Below, one piece after another: positions 52,965 to 63,135 of a DNA stretch of 64,000 nt. The DNA lies in contig OY992536.1 in NCBI GenBank assembly GCA_963921195.1, positions 238,488,023 through 238,552,022 of the forward strand, given 5' to 3'. Below the pieces are notes generated by a model, which saw only the letters and a program-made list of their open reading frames with translations, made no database searches and was not told the DNA's origin. The position numbers and the translations under genes were made by a program. Origin of the DNA: Pegoplata infirma (lineage: Eukaryota > Arthropoda > Insecta > Diptera > Anthomyiidae). Within the stretch, counting starts at the first letter, position 1. The number at the start of each line of letters is the position of its first letter.

Positions 52965-53420
52965 GGATCCATGATATATCCTATTTTCCCCTCCCAAATC
53001 GCATTTTAGAAGACAAAGAAAAGACAAATGTTAGAGTGACCAAATTATAATGTGAATAACGTTGACAAAGACATTTTTGCGGAAAGCGGCGTCGCGGGTT
53101 TGTGGAGTGGGACACCTTCCCCCTTGCGATAAATACAAAATACAATGAAAAAATGCCTGCGAATTTTGTACTCTTGCCCAAAACATTAAATCATGATAAT
53201 GTTTTGCGGAAGATTTGAGTGTACTTGCCAAAGCATGTTATATTACTTTGCTATTCCATGCAAAACGAATTGAAATATCAGTCGAGGACCCCATTAAAAA
53301 ACCAAAAGAGCTGTACATTTCGCAGGTGAGTGCAAAAATAAGTGCAAAAAAGTGTTTTTACATTTTGGAGAGTATAAAAGATTCGGCACCAAAGAATATA
53401 CCACTCTCACTTGTTTTATG
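52965..53420. mobile_element. mini-me-like remnant
   Basis: GAGTGGGACACCTTCCCCC, CCATGCAAAACGAATTGAAA, CAGTCGAGGACCCCATTAA and GAGAGTATAAAAGATTCGGC recall mini-me segments but in shuffled order. The 88-codon ORF over it is not convincing. Confidence 0.4.
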
Positions 53421-53499
53421 TACATTTGATAAACAAATGGAAAATTTTTATGCCAAAAACTTAGACTTGGTGAAAAAGTAGTTTTGGTAAAATTTTTTT

Positions 53500-53672
53500 T
53501 TTCACGAAAAACAAAATAATGAAAAAAAAAAAAATTGATGAAAAAAAATTTTATGAAAAAAGAATTGATGAAAAAAAAAAAATTGATAAAAATAACTGAT
53601 GAAAAAAAACAAATTGATAAAAAACAAAATTGATAGACAATAAAAATTGATGAAAAAAATTTTTTTTTTTTG
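53500..53672. repeat. Simple repeat of TTGATGAAAAAAAA type
   Basis: About eight irregular units of AAATTGATGAAAAA with variable A-runs. Confidence 0.8.
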
Positions 53673-53894
53673 TTGAAAAATAATTATGTTACTCTTTATT
53701 CACCAGCTGGTGAAAAACGGTTTTATTCACCACGAGGTGAATTATTATCCAAGTTACAAACCCAAATTATTAAAATTTTTGGTTTTAAGAAAATGAAAAT
53801 AGTAATTCTTTTTCGTTAATTGTTAGCTGATATAGTCAAACTGAGGTGGCGTCCTGTAACTTTTTTAAAATTAGACACCAGCCTAAAAACATTA

Positions 53895-54340
53895 TCATAT
53901 TAAAACATTATCATGTTAAAATTTAGTAAATGTTTAATACTATTGAGTAAAAAATTACTAAATTTTGAATCAGTAAACGATTTAATAGTATTGAGTAAAC
54001 TTTTAATAATATAATAATAATAAAAATTTACTTATTTTTTTAAGTTTTTTTAAGTAACTTTTTAACTGTATCAAGTAAAAATTCACTAAAAATTTATCAA
54101 TTTATTTTTTTAAAAATTTTGAAAAAGTTTCATAAACTTTCACATTAATATAAAAAAAAACTATAAACTAAATGAGAATTCACAACACCAAGAGAATAGA
54201 AAAAATAAAAAAAAATATTAAATTTGCATTCAATTATTTATTCAATTTTTTTTTTAATTTTTTAATAAATTTTTAATTGCGTGAATTAAAAAATTAATCA
54301 ATTTTTTTTTTTAAAAATTTAAACAAGTGAGTATTGTTTT
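53895..54340. mobile_element. Uninterrupted relative of the element at 2050-4018
   Basis: TTAATACTATTGAGTAAA, CAGTAAACGATTTAATAGT, AACTATAAACTAAATGAGAA and TTTTAATTGCGTGAATTAAA occur in the order of the split copy. The ends are not clear here. Confidence 0.55.
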
Positions 54341-54474
54341 TTTTTTATTATTTTCAATGCTACTATCAGAATCTATAAAATTTCATACAAAAGTTCAAAA
54401 GGCAAAACCGTGAAATTTTATCATATATTTTTTTTTTTTTTTCGGAAAATGTCTTACAATTTAAGACTTTATAT

Positions 54475-55009
54475 CAGCGACAGGCAAAAACACTACGCGG
54501 CGTTTTTACTTTCACACCTACATGCTCTCACTCATTAAACAAAATCAAAAAAACACAATTTTCTCCTCTCTTCTTGCTTAAAATATAGAGAATAATCACA
54601 ATTGGAGCGGGAAGCGTTTTTCCGCAACTGTTTACACACGTTTTGTATTAAAACAAAAAACCGCCGCGTTTTTCCGCCAAACTAGATTCAATTCTATTTC
54701 TATGAGGACAATTGCGGAAAACCGCTTGCCGCTCCAATTGTGATTATTGTCATACTTAGAGAAATAATCAATAAAGAATTTTAGTGTCAAATTCTTGTTT
54801 AAGGAACATTTTTTTGGTAAACCAGTCACTATTCACTAAATATTACATTGCTAGATATTTTAACCAATGTCATTTATTATCTTTTTTATTTTTTAAATGG
54901 TTAAATGTATTATTTTTACTATAAGTTTCTTTAAGTGCATCGAGTATGAGAGTGCTACATGTTACACACACAAAGACAAAATATGATAGTATGTGTTTGC
55001 CTGTCGCTG
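54475..55009. mobile_element. hAT-type MITE, 535 bp, CAGCGACAGGCAAA ends
   Basis: CAGCGACAGGCAAA and TTTGCCTGTCGCTG are inverted. Identical CTTTATAT 8-mers flank it (54467-54474, 55010-55017). A second, strong internal palindrome joins ATCACAATTGGAGCGG (54595) to CCGCTCCAATTGTGAT (54728). No coding sequence. Confidence 0.85.
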
Positions 55010-55017
55010 CTTTATAT

Positions 55018-55688
55018 AGAAAACTATATTGGAATATAATTTTTTTTTAAAGAAATAATTTCTCAAAAGCTATAAATTTTGGTAAAGCAAAAATGTCAAA
55101 ACATCTCCGAATATACTTAAACGAAAAATGCTTCCGGATCAGTGAGACTTCAAATTAAAGAAATTAATCTGAAAACGATATAAATCTGAGAACAAATTTT
55201 TGAATAAGCGAATTTTTTTTGTATTTTATGTCAGAAGAAGTTAAAGTCCTGCACTTGAGTCCAGGTGATAAATTATTGTTTTAACCCGCCCCATTTCGTG
55301 GTCGTTAATATTAAAAATATATGTATTTAAATAATCTGTTTAAGTTTGTAGTAATAATTTTATTCGAAAATTTAAATTAAAAATTTATTTTTTTTTTAAT
55401 TTAAAATATAATTATAATTTATTTTAACTAAAATCTTAAACTCTTTGTTGTAATTAGATTGAGTAAACAATTTAATTATTTAAACAAAAACTAATTTAGA
55501 ATACAATACCTGTCGTTTACCGGCATTTTAGAAAAGAAAAATCACATTTTATTTGTCTGCATTTTAAAGACAAACCCTTTTTTCTATTTGTTGTTATTGT
55601 TTGAGTATACATTTGTCTAGGTCTCTTGACTCTGCAGAGTCTCTGCATCTAAACAAAATATTTATTTGAGTCTAAATACAAACAAAAA
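55018..55688. other. AT-rich stretch with a mini-me scrap
   Basis: GAAGTTAAAGTCCTGCAC and CCGCCCCATTTCGTGG at 55230-55310 recall mini-me. Otherwise nothing is recognised. Confidence 0.45.
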
Positions 55689-56425
55689 CTAATAGAAAAG
55701 TTAAATTTGACTTGGCCGAATTTATAAATACCCTCCACAATGCCCTTTTTCAGTGATAGTAAAATTTCTAACGTGGAAGGTTAAAAATGTTGGTAAGAAA
55801 TAATTTTTTTTAATTATTTTTGGTAAAATTTTTTTTTTGCGTGTAAATTTTTTTTGAGTGTAAAATTTTTTTCGAGTGTTATTTTTTTTAAGGTGTTAAA
55901 ATATTTTTAAGTGACAAAAATGCATTCTAAAATATTTTTGCGACTTACCAATATTTTAGAAGCTTGTTAAGCAATATGTAAATTTAAGGTGAAAACCTAT
56001 CTGAAATTCACAATTTTCTTCATAACTAATGAGCCACTGAACCGATTTTGCAGAAATTCTATATCAACTAGACGAGGGAAACGACAAATATATTTGCCAA
56101 GTTTCCGTGGCGTCAGAATTGTCCTTCGACACTTGCTGAAATTCACTCTTTTGCTTACAACTTTTAAACCACTCGACCGCTTTTGCTGAAATGCAATACC
56201 AACCTGACCAGGCGAACAAAAATCATAAATGCCAAACTTCAGCAGCCTCATTAAAGTCTTTAAAAAGTTGGCGTGTTTTCAACAGACAGACAACCGGACA
56301 TCGCTAGATCGACTTCAAATCAATTGAGGATCATGAATATATTGGTCCTAGACCAATATTTCCAGGTGTTACAAACGGAATGAAAAAAGTTATACATAAC
56401 CTCACTAGAGTGGAGGGTATAAAAA
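55689..56425. mobile_element. mini-me-type element, complete-looking
   Basis: Head AAATTTGACTTGGCCGAATT with AAATACCCTCCAC. The middle has two tandem copies of a block of about 120 bases (GAGCCACTGAACCGATTTTG and AAACCACTCGACCGCTTTTG). A short CAGACAGACAACCGGACAT core follows, then GTTACAAACGGAATG and the tail AGAGTGGAGGGTATAAAAA. It is the best reference copy in the window for this subtype. Confidence 0.7.
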
Positions 56426-56849
56426 AACAACAACAGTATTATAAATATTTAATTTTATTTTTCACTGTCTACATACCCATACATAAAACTGTAGTATATT
56501 ATACTCGCACAAAAACTAAAGTACACAGTCACGTTCATTCACATTTCTAAACAATTTTCCTAAGTTCTTCGAGTAAAAATACTTTCTTGTGAAATAATAA
56601 TAATAGTTAAAACAATAAAATGAAGGCAAAACAAGTTGGAAAGCTAACTTCGGCTTGGCCGAATCAATGAATACCCTCCACAAAAACATTTTTGATGCGA
56701 ATAAATTTGAGTAGAAAGTACTTTTTTAGTGAAATTTTCTAACATAAATAAACAAGTGAGTAAATTTTTTAACTAGAATTTTGTGGTTTTGAGTAAAATT
56801 TTTTTTGACTGTAAATTTTTTTTGAGTTTACAATTTTTTTGAACTATGA

Positions 56850-57030
56850 TATTGATAATTGATCATTTTAGAAATTCAATTGATCTTTTACGAAATTCAA
56901 TTGATCTTTTTCAAGTTTCTTTTGATTTTTTTCTAATTACAATGGGAATTTTCGAATTACAAATGGAATCTTCAAAATACAAATGAAATTTTCGAATATT
57001 CGAATTATCGAAAAAGATCAATTGTAATTT
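56850..57030. repeat. Short minisatellite with GAAATTCAATTGATCTTTT units
   Basis: Degenerate units of 24-27 bases. The reverse-strand version is at 62520-62690. Confidence 0.6.
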
Positions 57031-58501
57031 GTAACTCATTGAAATATCTGTCGGGGGACCCTATAAAATACATATTTTATTGATCCATGATTAACCTGAC
57101 CAACAATCCCGCTTTTGGTGGGATTATCCCGCTTTTTGATGTCTCATCCAACCTTGAATTTCCCGCTTTTCTATCCCGCTTTTTAAACAAAAGTCGCGCT
57201 TCATCCCACTTTATCCCGCTTTTTGACTTTTGAAATAGCAAAGTAAAATTTAAAATTGTTTAAAAAATTATTGTTCTAAAGTAATTTTAAGCGATTTATT
57301 TCGATTTTTGAGCATATAAATATGGTAACATTTAGAATTTCTTATCGCGCTTAAAAAATTACTCCTAAAGTTGAGTTGAAACTCGACAAAATTTCCAACA
57401 ACTTTTTAAACGTTTATTTTTGAAAAAATATAAATTGATTGTGATTTTGCTTTTGCTTTTATTTTAAATTAGTTTTTAAATTTGAAAATTTAAAAAAATT
57501 ATAGTTCAGAAACAAATTTTAAAGTTTATTTTTATTTCAATTAGTTTTTGTTTTTTTTTTTTAAATCAATTTTTTTTTCGAGACGTGTTCAATAGGGTGG
57601 TCCATCTTTTGAAAGTTTTTAAATGACCTGAAATAAGTACCTAGTAAAATTTTGAGCCGAATCGCACGGTGTGATATTCGTGCGCATTTGGGTCAAAAAA
57701 AAAAAAAATTGCCGATTATTTTTTTTAGGTGCATGCTTAATTTTGACACTCTGGAGAGTAAAAATCAGTTTCCGTTACATCAATGCGACTCTTAGTTTGG
57801 CTGGGGCACAACTCCAAAGTATAGAGTTTTTCACATTTTTCTTAATTTATTTTTTTTTGTAAAGGACATTTTTTGAAAAAATTTTAAAAATTTATCTTGT
57901 GGAGTAATCCATCCAAATTTTTTGCAAAATGTTTCCAAGATCCGTTATTCTATTATTCATTTTTTGTTATAACAAAAAAATAGCCCAACAAAAAGTTATA
58001 TTGAGTAAAAATCCATGTTTTTTTTAAATATCTTTAAAAATTCAATTACATAATAGACTGCAACTTCTGCAGATAATGATGGATAATGCAAAACGCTAGT
58101 GCGGGTTATACTAGAGGTATTCCATAACGTTTCGTATGTTATAACTTTTGCCAAGAAGTGCCAAAGCTCTGTCAAATCGAGGTTAAAGTTAAGGCTAAAA
58201 ACAAAAATATTCAAATTATTTGTTAAATTTGTTTAAAAGTTGTACAATTTGATTGTTTTACATAACATGCTTTTTATTTCTCCGGCGTTATTTAAAAAGA
58301 CGTATGTCAGGTTCAATCTCTAATGTACTCAGAATCCATTTTTCACGATTTTGCGGTAAACACTTTGCGACTCGAGAAAGTGGATACAAAATCAATGTGT
58401 TTTTTGTTTGTTAAAAAAAAATTAAAATGTTAAATAGGCATACCGATTTATTTTAATCAATCAAAACTTTTTTTTTCAATCGAAAAATTTATTTTTACAA
58501 T

Positions 58502-58670
58502 AGCGGTTTTCACCCTTGATAGAAAACAAAAAAAGATTTGGAGAAATGAAGAAAACAAGAAAATGTTTGACAGAAATACATTTTTGTTGTTGTTGTATCT
58601 GTCAAACATTTTCTTGTTTTCTTCATTTCTTCGATTCTTTTTATGTTTTCTATCAAGGGTGAGAACCGCT
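58502..58670. mobile_element. Hairpin MITE, about 169 bp
   Basis: AGCGGTTTTCACCCTTGATA at the left faces TATCAAGGGTGAGAACCGCT at the right, and AAATGTTTGACAG faces CTGTCAAACATTT. Only about 25 bases in the centre (TTGTTGTTGTTGT) are unpaired. TA at each end suggests a Tc1/mariner target. Confidence 0.75.
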
Positions 58671-60340
58671 AATATCAGTTGTTACTCGTTATTCTTTTAA
58701 ATAATTAAAAAAATCGCGTAGATATGGGTAAACAAAGGATTACATAAACATATACGAAACTTAACTTAATAACTTATCATTTAATATGATTTTAGATATT
58801 TCACGGCGTTTTTTTGTCTCAAAGTTTTTAAATTGCAAAAATTGCAAAAATGTCTCAAAAACGGCAATTCAAATATTAAGTTACCTTCAGAGCAAAAATA
58901 TTACATACTTTTGCTTGGTGGAAAAATCATTCAAGAGTCGATTTTACCAGTGGGTAATGCTAGAAACTATATTATTTTAATTATTAGAAAATTAAAGAAG
59001 TGTATTTTTAGGACAATTATCAGAGGAAGATTGAGAGGTTACATAAACATTTTAAGAATTTTAGAAGTAATTTCAGTCGTAAAAACACAAGATGTAACAA
59101 TCTGGAGGATATTTTTCATATGTTTATGATTCAAAGTGACCCAAAAATGTCAATAAAACGAAATAACGAACTAAATCCAAAAACAAAAACGAATTATCCA
59201 CCGGAAGTGTTGGAATTGCTAGAGATGGAGTAATTAATTTAATTTTGTAATCTATATTAACCTTTCTTCTTTTTTTTATAATTCAATTTTTATTGGTTAA
59301 TTTGTTTTATTTTTGTTTGTATTAAATGAGTTTCCTGAAGGCAAACAAGTTTTAATTGCCGGTTCTTTAAATATAGGGTGTATTATTTGTGTGCAGATAA
59401 ATAATCCCTCTTAAAAATATTTTAAAGAGATCTACATTCAATAATAAAATCGTTATTTCTAAATCGTAAGTATTTTGATTTTTTTCTGGACTATTTGTAA
59501 TATATTTTTCAAAAAGCTGGTCGGGCATTCCGATTTATGGGTTTAACCATATAGTTGTAATGCACATCACAAAAATTCGGTGGTATAAAGTATAATTTTC
59601 GAGGAAATCGAATTTTTTTTATCTTTTTTTTTGTTGGTTAGTTAACCAAGTTTACCTTTCCGTTTACGGTAGGGTATTGACAGTACATCTTTGAAACGAC
59701 ACCCAAAAATAGCTCTAAGTTTTTAGTTTCCAAAACTGTAAAAATTTTAGCAATAGCCCAATCCGTTCAAAAGTTATAATGAAAAAAACTTCGATGCGCG
59801 CCTTTTCCATACAAAGGACACACTGTGAATCGGTTAAATTTTTGACCCCGCGAAAATCAGTCAAAGTTTCGAGTTTTGGGCAAAAATTCTCTAAATTTAA
59901 GAAAAAAAGTTTGATTAAACATTTTATGAATATGCTCAAAACAAAATAATAAAACAATTTTTGTTTAACGTTGCCCAAACGTACTCAGATAAGAAATATA
60001 TATTTTTCGAAATATCGGTAACCCATATAAATTTGGTACAAAATTTTTTTTTTTTTTAATTTGAAACATTTTTCAAATCTGCAAAATATTTTTTTCAAAT
60101 TTTCTCAAACAAAACGGTATTTCGGCTCGTTTAACAAATCGGGTTTAAGAGAAGCAAAAATCAAAAATTTTCAAAAACAAAAAATCTACACTGTTTGAAA
60201 ACGTTGACTCGGAATATACTTTTTTGAGTACATGATTTTTTATGTAATTTTTTTGAGTGTACAATTTTTTTGAAGTGACAAAAATATTTTGAAAACTATT
60301 TTTGTGGTCTTTAGAAGCGTGTTTTATTTAACACGTGAAT
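58671..60340. other. Interior of the 3.57-kb element, unassigned
   Basis: AT-rich with overlapping ORFs at 58786-59129 on the plus strand and 59715-59978 on the minus strand. None shows a hAT, P or other transposase motif that I can recognise. Confidence 0.4.
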
Positions 60341-60850
60341 TGGAGGCGAAACCAATCCAAAATTCACGGTTTTCCACATAACTTCTGAACCACTGGACCG
60401 ATTTCACTGAACTTCAATATCAACCTGACCGTAAAAATTACAAACTACTTTCTTTCGAAAGAAAGTGTGTTTTCAACAAACATACAGACAGCCAGAGAGA
60501 CGGACGATTGATAATCATGAATTTTTATATTTTTTCGAACTGTTACAAACTTACTATCACTAAGTGAAGGATATAAAAAGCCCAGCTTTTTAGACCAAAA
60601 TCCCGCTTTTTCAACCTCACCATCCCGCTTTTCAGACAAAAACAGTTGGTCAGGTTATCCATGATAGATTCTTAGACATTCTAGCGATATCCAAGTGTCC
60701 ATTCGTCTGTCTGTGGAAAGCACGATGCAGTCCAAAAAAAAAGAGCTAGACTTCTGAAGTTTGGTACGAATGGAAATAGGCTGGTTAATTTTTGAAATGG
60801 GCAAAATCTGACCAGGGGGAAAAAAGTTAACTCTTAAAGAACTAAACCTC

Positions 60851-61583
60851 CCCAGAAAAACTTTGGTAATGGGTAGTGATTATATAACACATTACCAGAT
60901 AATGCATATAACTTATTTGTAGCATTATTTTATGGTGTCTTACCAAACATTTGTTCCACAACGTATTATTTTAAAGTGAAAAATAATGCATTACTAATAA
61001 TTTGCTTCGTAATGCATGATTATTGGAAAAAATGTATTTCATATTTGTTATTTCTAAACATTAAATCATGGATGACTTATATTTGGTTACTTTATGTATT
61101 ATTTGAAAGTTTGAAATAATGCATTATTTATAATTAAATGCATAATGCATTACAATAACATAAAAAGCAATTATTTTATAAAAAATGCATAAGCTTAAAC
61201 TAGAGATGGGCCCACGACAAGAAATTTCTAACGACACACACTCACTAGCATATTATATCTACTTACACTCACTTACAATCACGTGAGTAAATTTAATACA
61301 AAATTACTTTTTCACTACTCGTAACACCTTATATATTACGTTCTGGTATGCTATATTATATACCTTACTCGTAACCTATAAAATATCATATATTTTACAC
61401 CTTACTGGTATTCTTCGTTATAAATTTATGACTTATTTTATACCTTACTGGTATTCCTTGTGATAATGTGGATGCATTACTATGAGTGTTATCGCCTGTT
61501 AAAATCATCAATGCTGCAATGTATAAAATAAGAGATCCTATACCTTATTTTATACCTTATTTGGTAATCTAAGTTTTCCTGGG
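60851..61583. mobile_element. CCCAGCAAAAC-ended MITE, 733 bp, copy 2
   Basis: Starts CCCAGAAAAACTTTGGTAAT and ends AATCTAAGTTTTCCTGGG. Collinear and nearly identical with 10346-11078, including CACGTGAGTAAATT and ACCTTACTGGTATTC blocks. It is inserted in a mini-me after ACTAAACCTC. Confidence 0.75.
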
Positions 61584-61675
61584 TTCCTTTAAAAACCTCC
61601 ATATTTTAGTTTTTTGTATGTTTCTAAAACAATTAATTAAAGTTGTTATTATTCGACCTTTCCAATTTTAAGTAA

Positions 61676-62443
61676 TTAAAAATTCTTCGAGCTCGAGGTC
61701 AGTTTTTTTTGTAAATAAATATTCTTTTATTCCATTACAATATTTCGTTTCTTTGAGAATCATCATCAGGGGATTTAGTGAATTTTTAAGTTTCTGTGTG
61801 TATAAAAATTCACCAAATGCCCTGATAATGATTTTCAAAGAGGATCGAAATATTGAAATGGAATAAAAAAATACTACCTCCGTCCCAAGATAATCTTAAC
61901 ATTTCTATATTTTGGCTGGGATTATAGAGGATTTTTTGAAAAAGCTTTATTTTTTTTTTTTAATACACATCGGGACATATCAATAATTTAGAAATTCTTT
62001 ATAGCTTTGCAATTTTTCAATTCACGTGCAAAATGGATTCAATAAACTGCATCCAGATAAATGAGACAACTTGTTTTCGACGTTACAAACAGGCATGGTG
62101 TCCACTATCGTCGAAATGATGAAAATAATTACAAAATGCGGCGTATGAAATAAGAAATTTTACGCTAGAGGCCCTTTTAACGGTTTTTAATAAATGCATT
62201 ATGAATGCAATAGGGACATCTTGCAAATATTTTTAATTAATTTTGTTACAATTTTAGTACACGAGATTAGTACAAGATTGTTTTTTTTAACTTTATCTTG
62301 TATTATTTTAACTAAAACACTGCTTAATAAAATGTAAAGTTTATTTTGGGACAAAAAAATCTATAGAAATGTTAAGAATATTTCGGGACGGAGGTAGTAT
62401 TTATTTACAAGATAAAACTGGCTTCGAGGTCGAAGAATTTTTA
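61676..62443. mobile_element. Inverted-repeat element interrupted by a MITE
   Basis: AAATTCTTCGAGCTCGAGGT (61680) is answered by ACTGGCTTCGAGGTCGAAGA (62418). An inner hairpin joins TTCTTTTATTCCATTACAAT (61723) with TGAAATGGAATAAAAAAATA (61853). The Stowaway-like MITE at 61874-62397 sits between. Confidence 0.6.
61874..62397. mobile_element. MITE with CTACCTCCGTCCC ends, 524 bp
   Basis: CTACCTCCGTCCC and GGGACGGAGGTAG are perfect inverted ends flanked by TA (61872-61873, 62398-62399). The symmetry continues as TCTTAACATTTCTATA and TATAGAAATGTTAAGA. These ends closely resemble Stowaway/plant-type mariner ends (CTCCCTCCGTCCC). One frame near 62105-62150 reads NDENNYKMRRMK before a stop, distantly like the NNYKIPH word of that transposase group; this last point is weak. 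Confidence 0.7.
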
Positions 62444-62519
62444 TGTACATATTTCTAAAACAATTTAATATTTTTTGTGTCAGAAGTAGTTTTAATGAGG
62501 ATTTCAATTGTAATTCGAA

Positions 62520-62690
62520 GAATTATATATATATGTAAATGTAATTCGAATAAGATATAATTCAAAATAGATCAATCAAAATTTTGAAAGAGATCAATTG
62601 TAATTATTTAATATATCAATTAAAATTTGAAAAGATCAATTGTAATTTGAAGTAGATCGATTGTAAAATAGAATCTTCGAATTTTTATTG
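62520..62690. repeat. Minisatellite with AAAAGATCAATTGTAATT units
   Basis: Degenerate units of about 27 bases, opposite strand to 56850-57030. Confidence 0.6.
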
Positions 62691-62782
62691 AACTTTTTCG
62701 AACTGCATCTGTAAGTGGTATTAATCCAAAAAAATGTGGTATAAAAAAACTGTATTTTTTCAAAGAAAATTGTCTACAAACG

Positions 62783-62981
62783 CCCAGAAAATCTTTCCAG
62801 TACTAGTAATGGGTTTTGTAAACAGAAAAAATAACGGTAAGTTATAACATTTTGGAGAACAATCCATAATATTAACAAGGGCGTGAGACAAAAATAACCA
62901 GTTACATGTAAGTGATAAATAAGTAGCTACCTTTCCAAGTAATGATTACTTTTCACAACTCATTCCCCAAATTTAGCTGGG
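62783..62981. mobile_element. Deleted copy of the MITE at 38376-38863
   Basis: CCCAGAAAATCTTTCCAGTA and TAGTAATGGGTTTTGTAA at the left. ACTTTTCACAACTCATT and TTTAGCTGGG at the right. About 290 bp shorter than its relative. Confidence 0.55.
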
Positions 62982-63084
62982 AGTTTACAAATTACCCATT
63001 TTAAGAGGTATCAAAATAATGGGACATTTAAAATGTCCCAAGTAGAACATAAGAAATGCCCTGATGTAGGGTACTTCACTGCAT

Positions 63085-63135
63085 GGACGTATTCAGGGGG
63101 GGGGGCCCAGGGGGCCCGGGCCCCCCCCTTTTGGA
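63085..63135. repeat. G/C-rich palindrome, probable hAT left end
   Basis: ACGTATTCAGGGGGGGGGG, then CCCAGGGGGCCCGGGCCC, resembles the left end of 49371-51216. The following 150 bases do not obviously match that element. Confidence 0.45.

Larger units (their letters stand above)
57092..60657. mobile_element. 3566-bp element with TAACCTGACCAAC ends and 8-bp duplications
   Basis: TAACCTGACCAAC at the left and GTTGGTCAGGTTA at the right are perfect inverted ends. TCCATGAT at 57084-57091 and 60658-60665 is duplicated, and an intact mini-me has a single TCCATGAT at this point. Both ends carry ATCCCGCTTTTT words in the same, not inverted, orientation (57106-57230; 60599-60635). The interior contains a 169-bp hairpin, a TAGGGTGGTCC hAT-like end at 57593, a mini-me scrap at 60340-60590 and a few ORFs below 100 codons with no recognised domain. 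The 8-bp duplication suits hAT, P or Merlin types; no transposase was found to decide. Confidence 0.75.
56628..60850. mobile_element. mini-me shell around a 3.57-kb transposon
   Basis: Head AACTTCGGCTTGGCCGAATC and ATACCCTCCAC at 56648-56680. Minisatellite at 56850-57030. ATCTGTCGGGGGACCCTATA and TTGATCCATGAT up to 57091; then, after the insertion, TCCATGATAGATTCTTAGAC, a weak GTCY core (60690-60715) and TTAAAGAACTAAACCTC up to the 733-bp MITE at 60851. Confidence 0.6.

Noticed and set aside
53215..53481. 88-codon ORF with a CDS-like look
   Set aside because: It lies on a mini-me-like remnant, has no recognisable domain and no splice or promoter context.
58786..59129. Possible transposase of the 3.57-kb element
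   Set aside because: Two overlapping short ORFs with Lys/Ile-rich composition; no hAT, P or other transposase motif seen.
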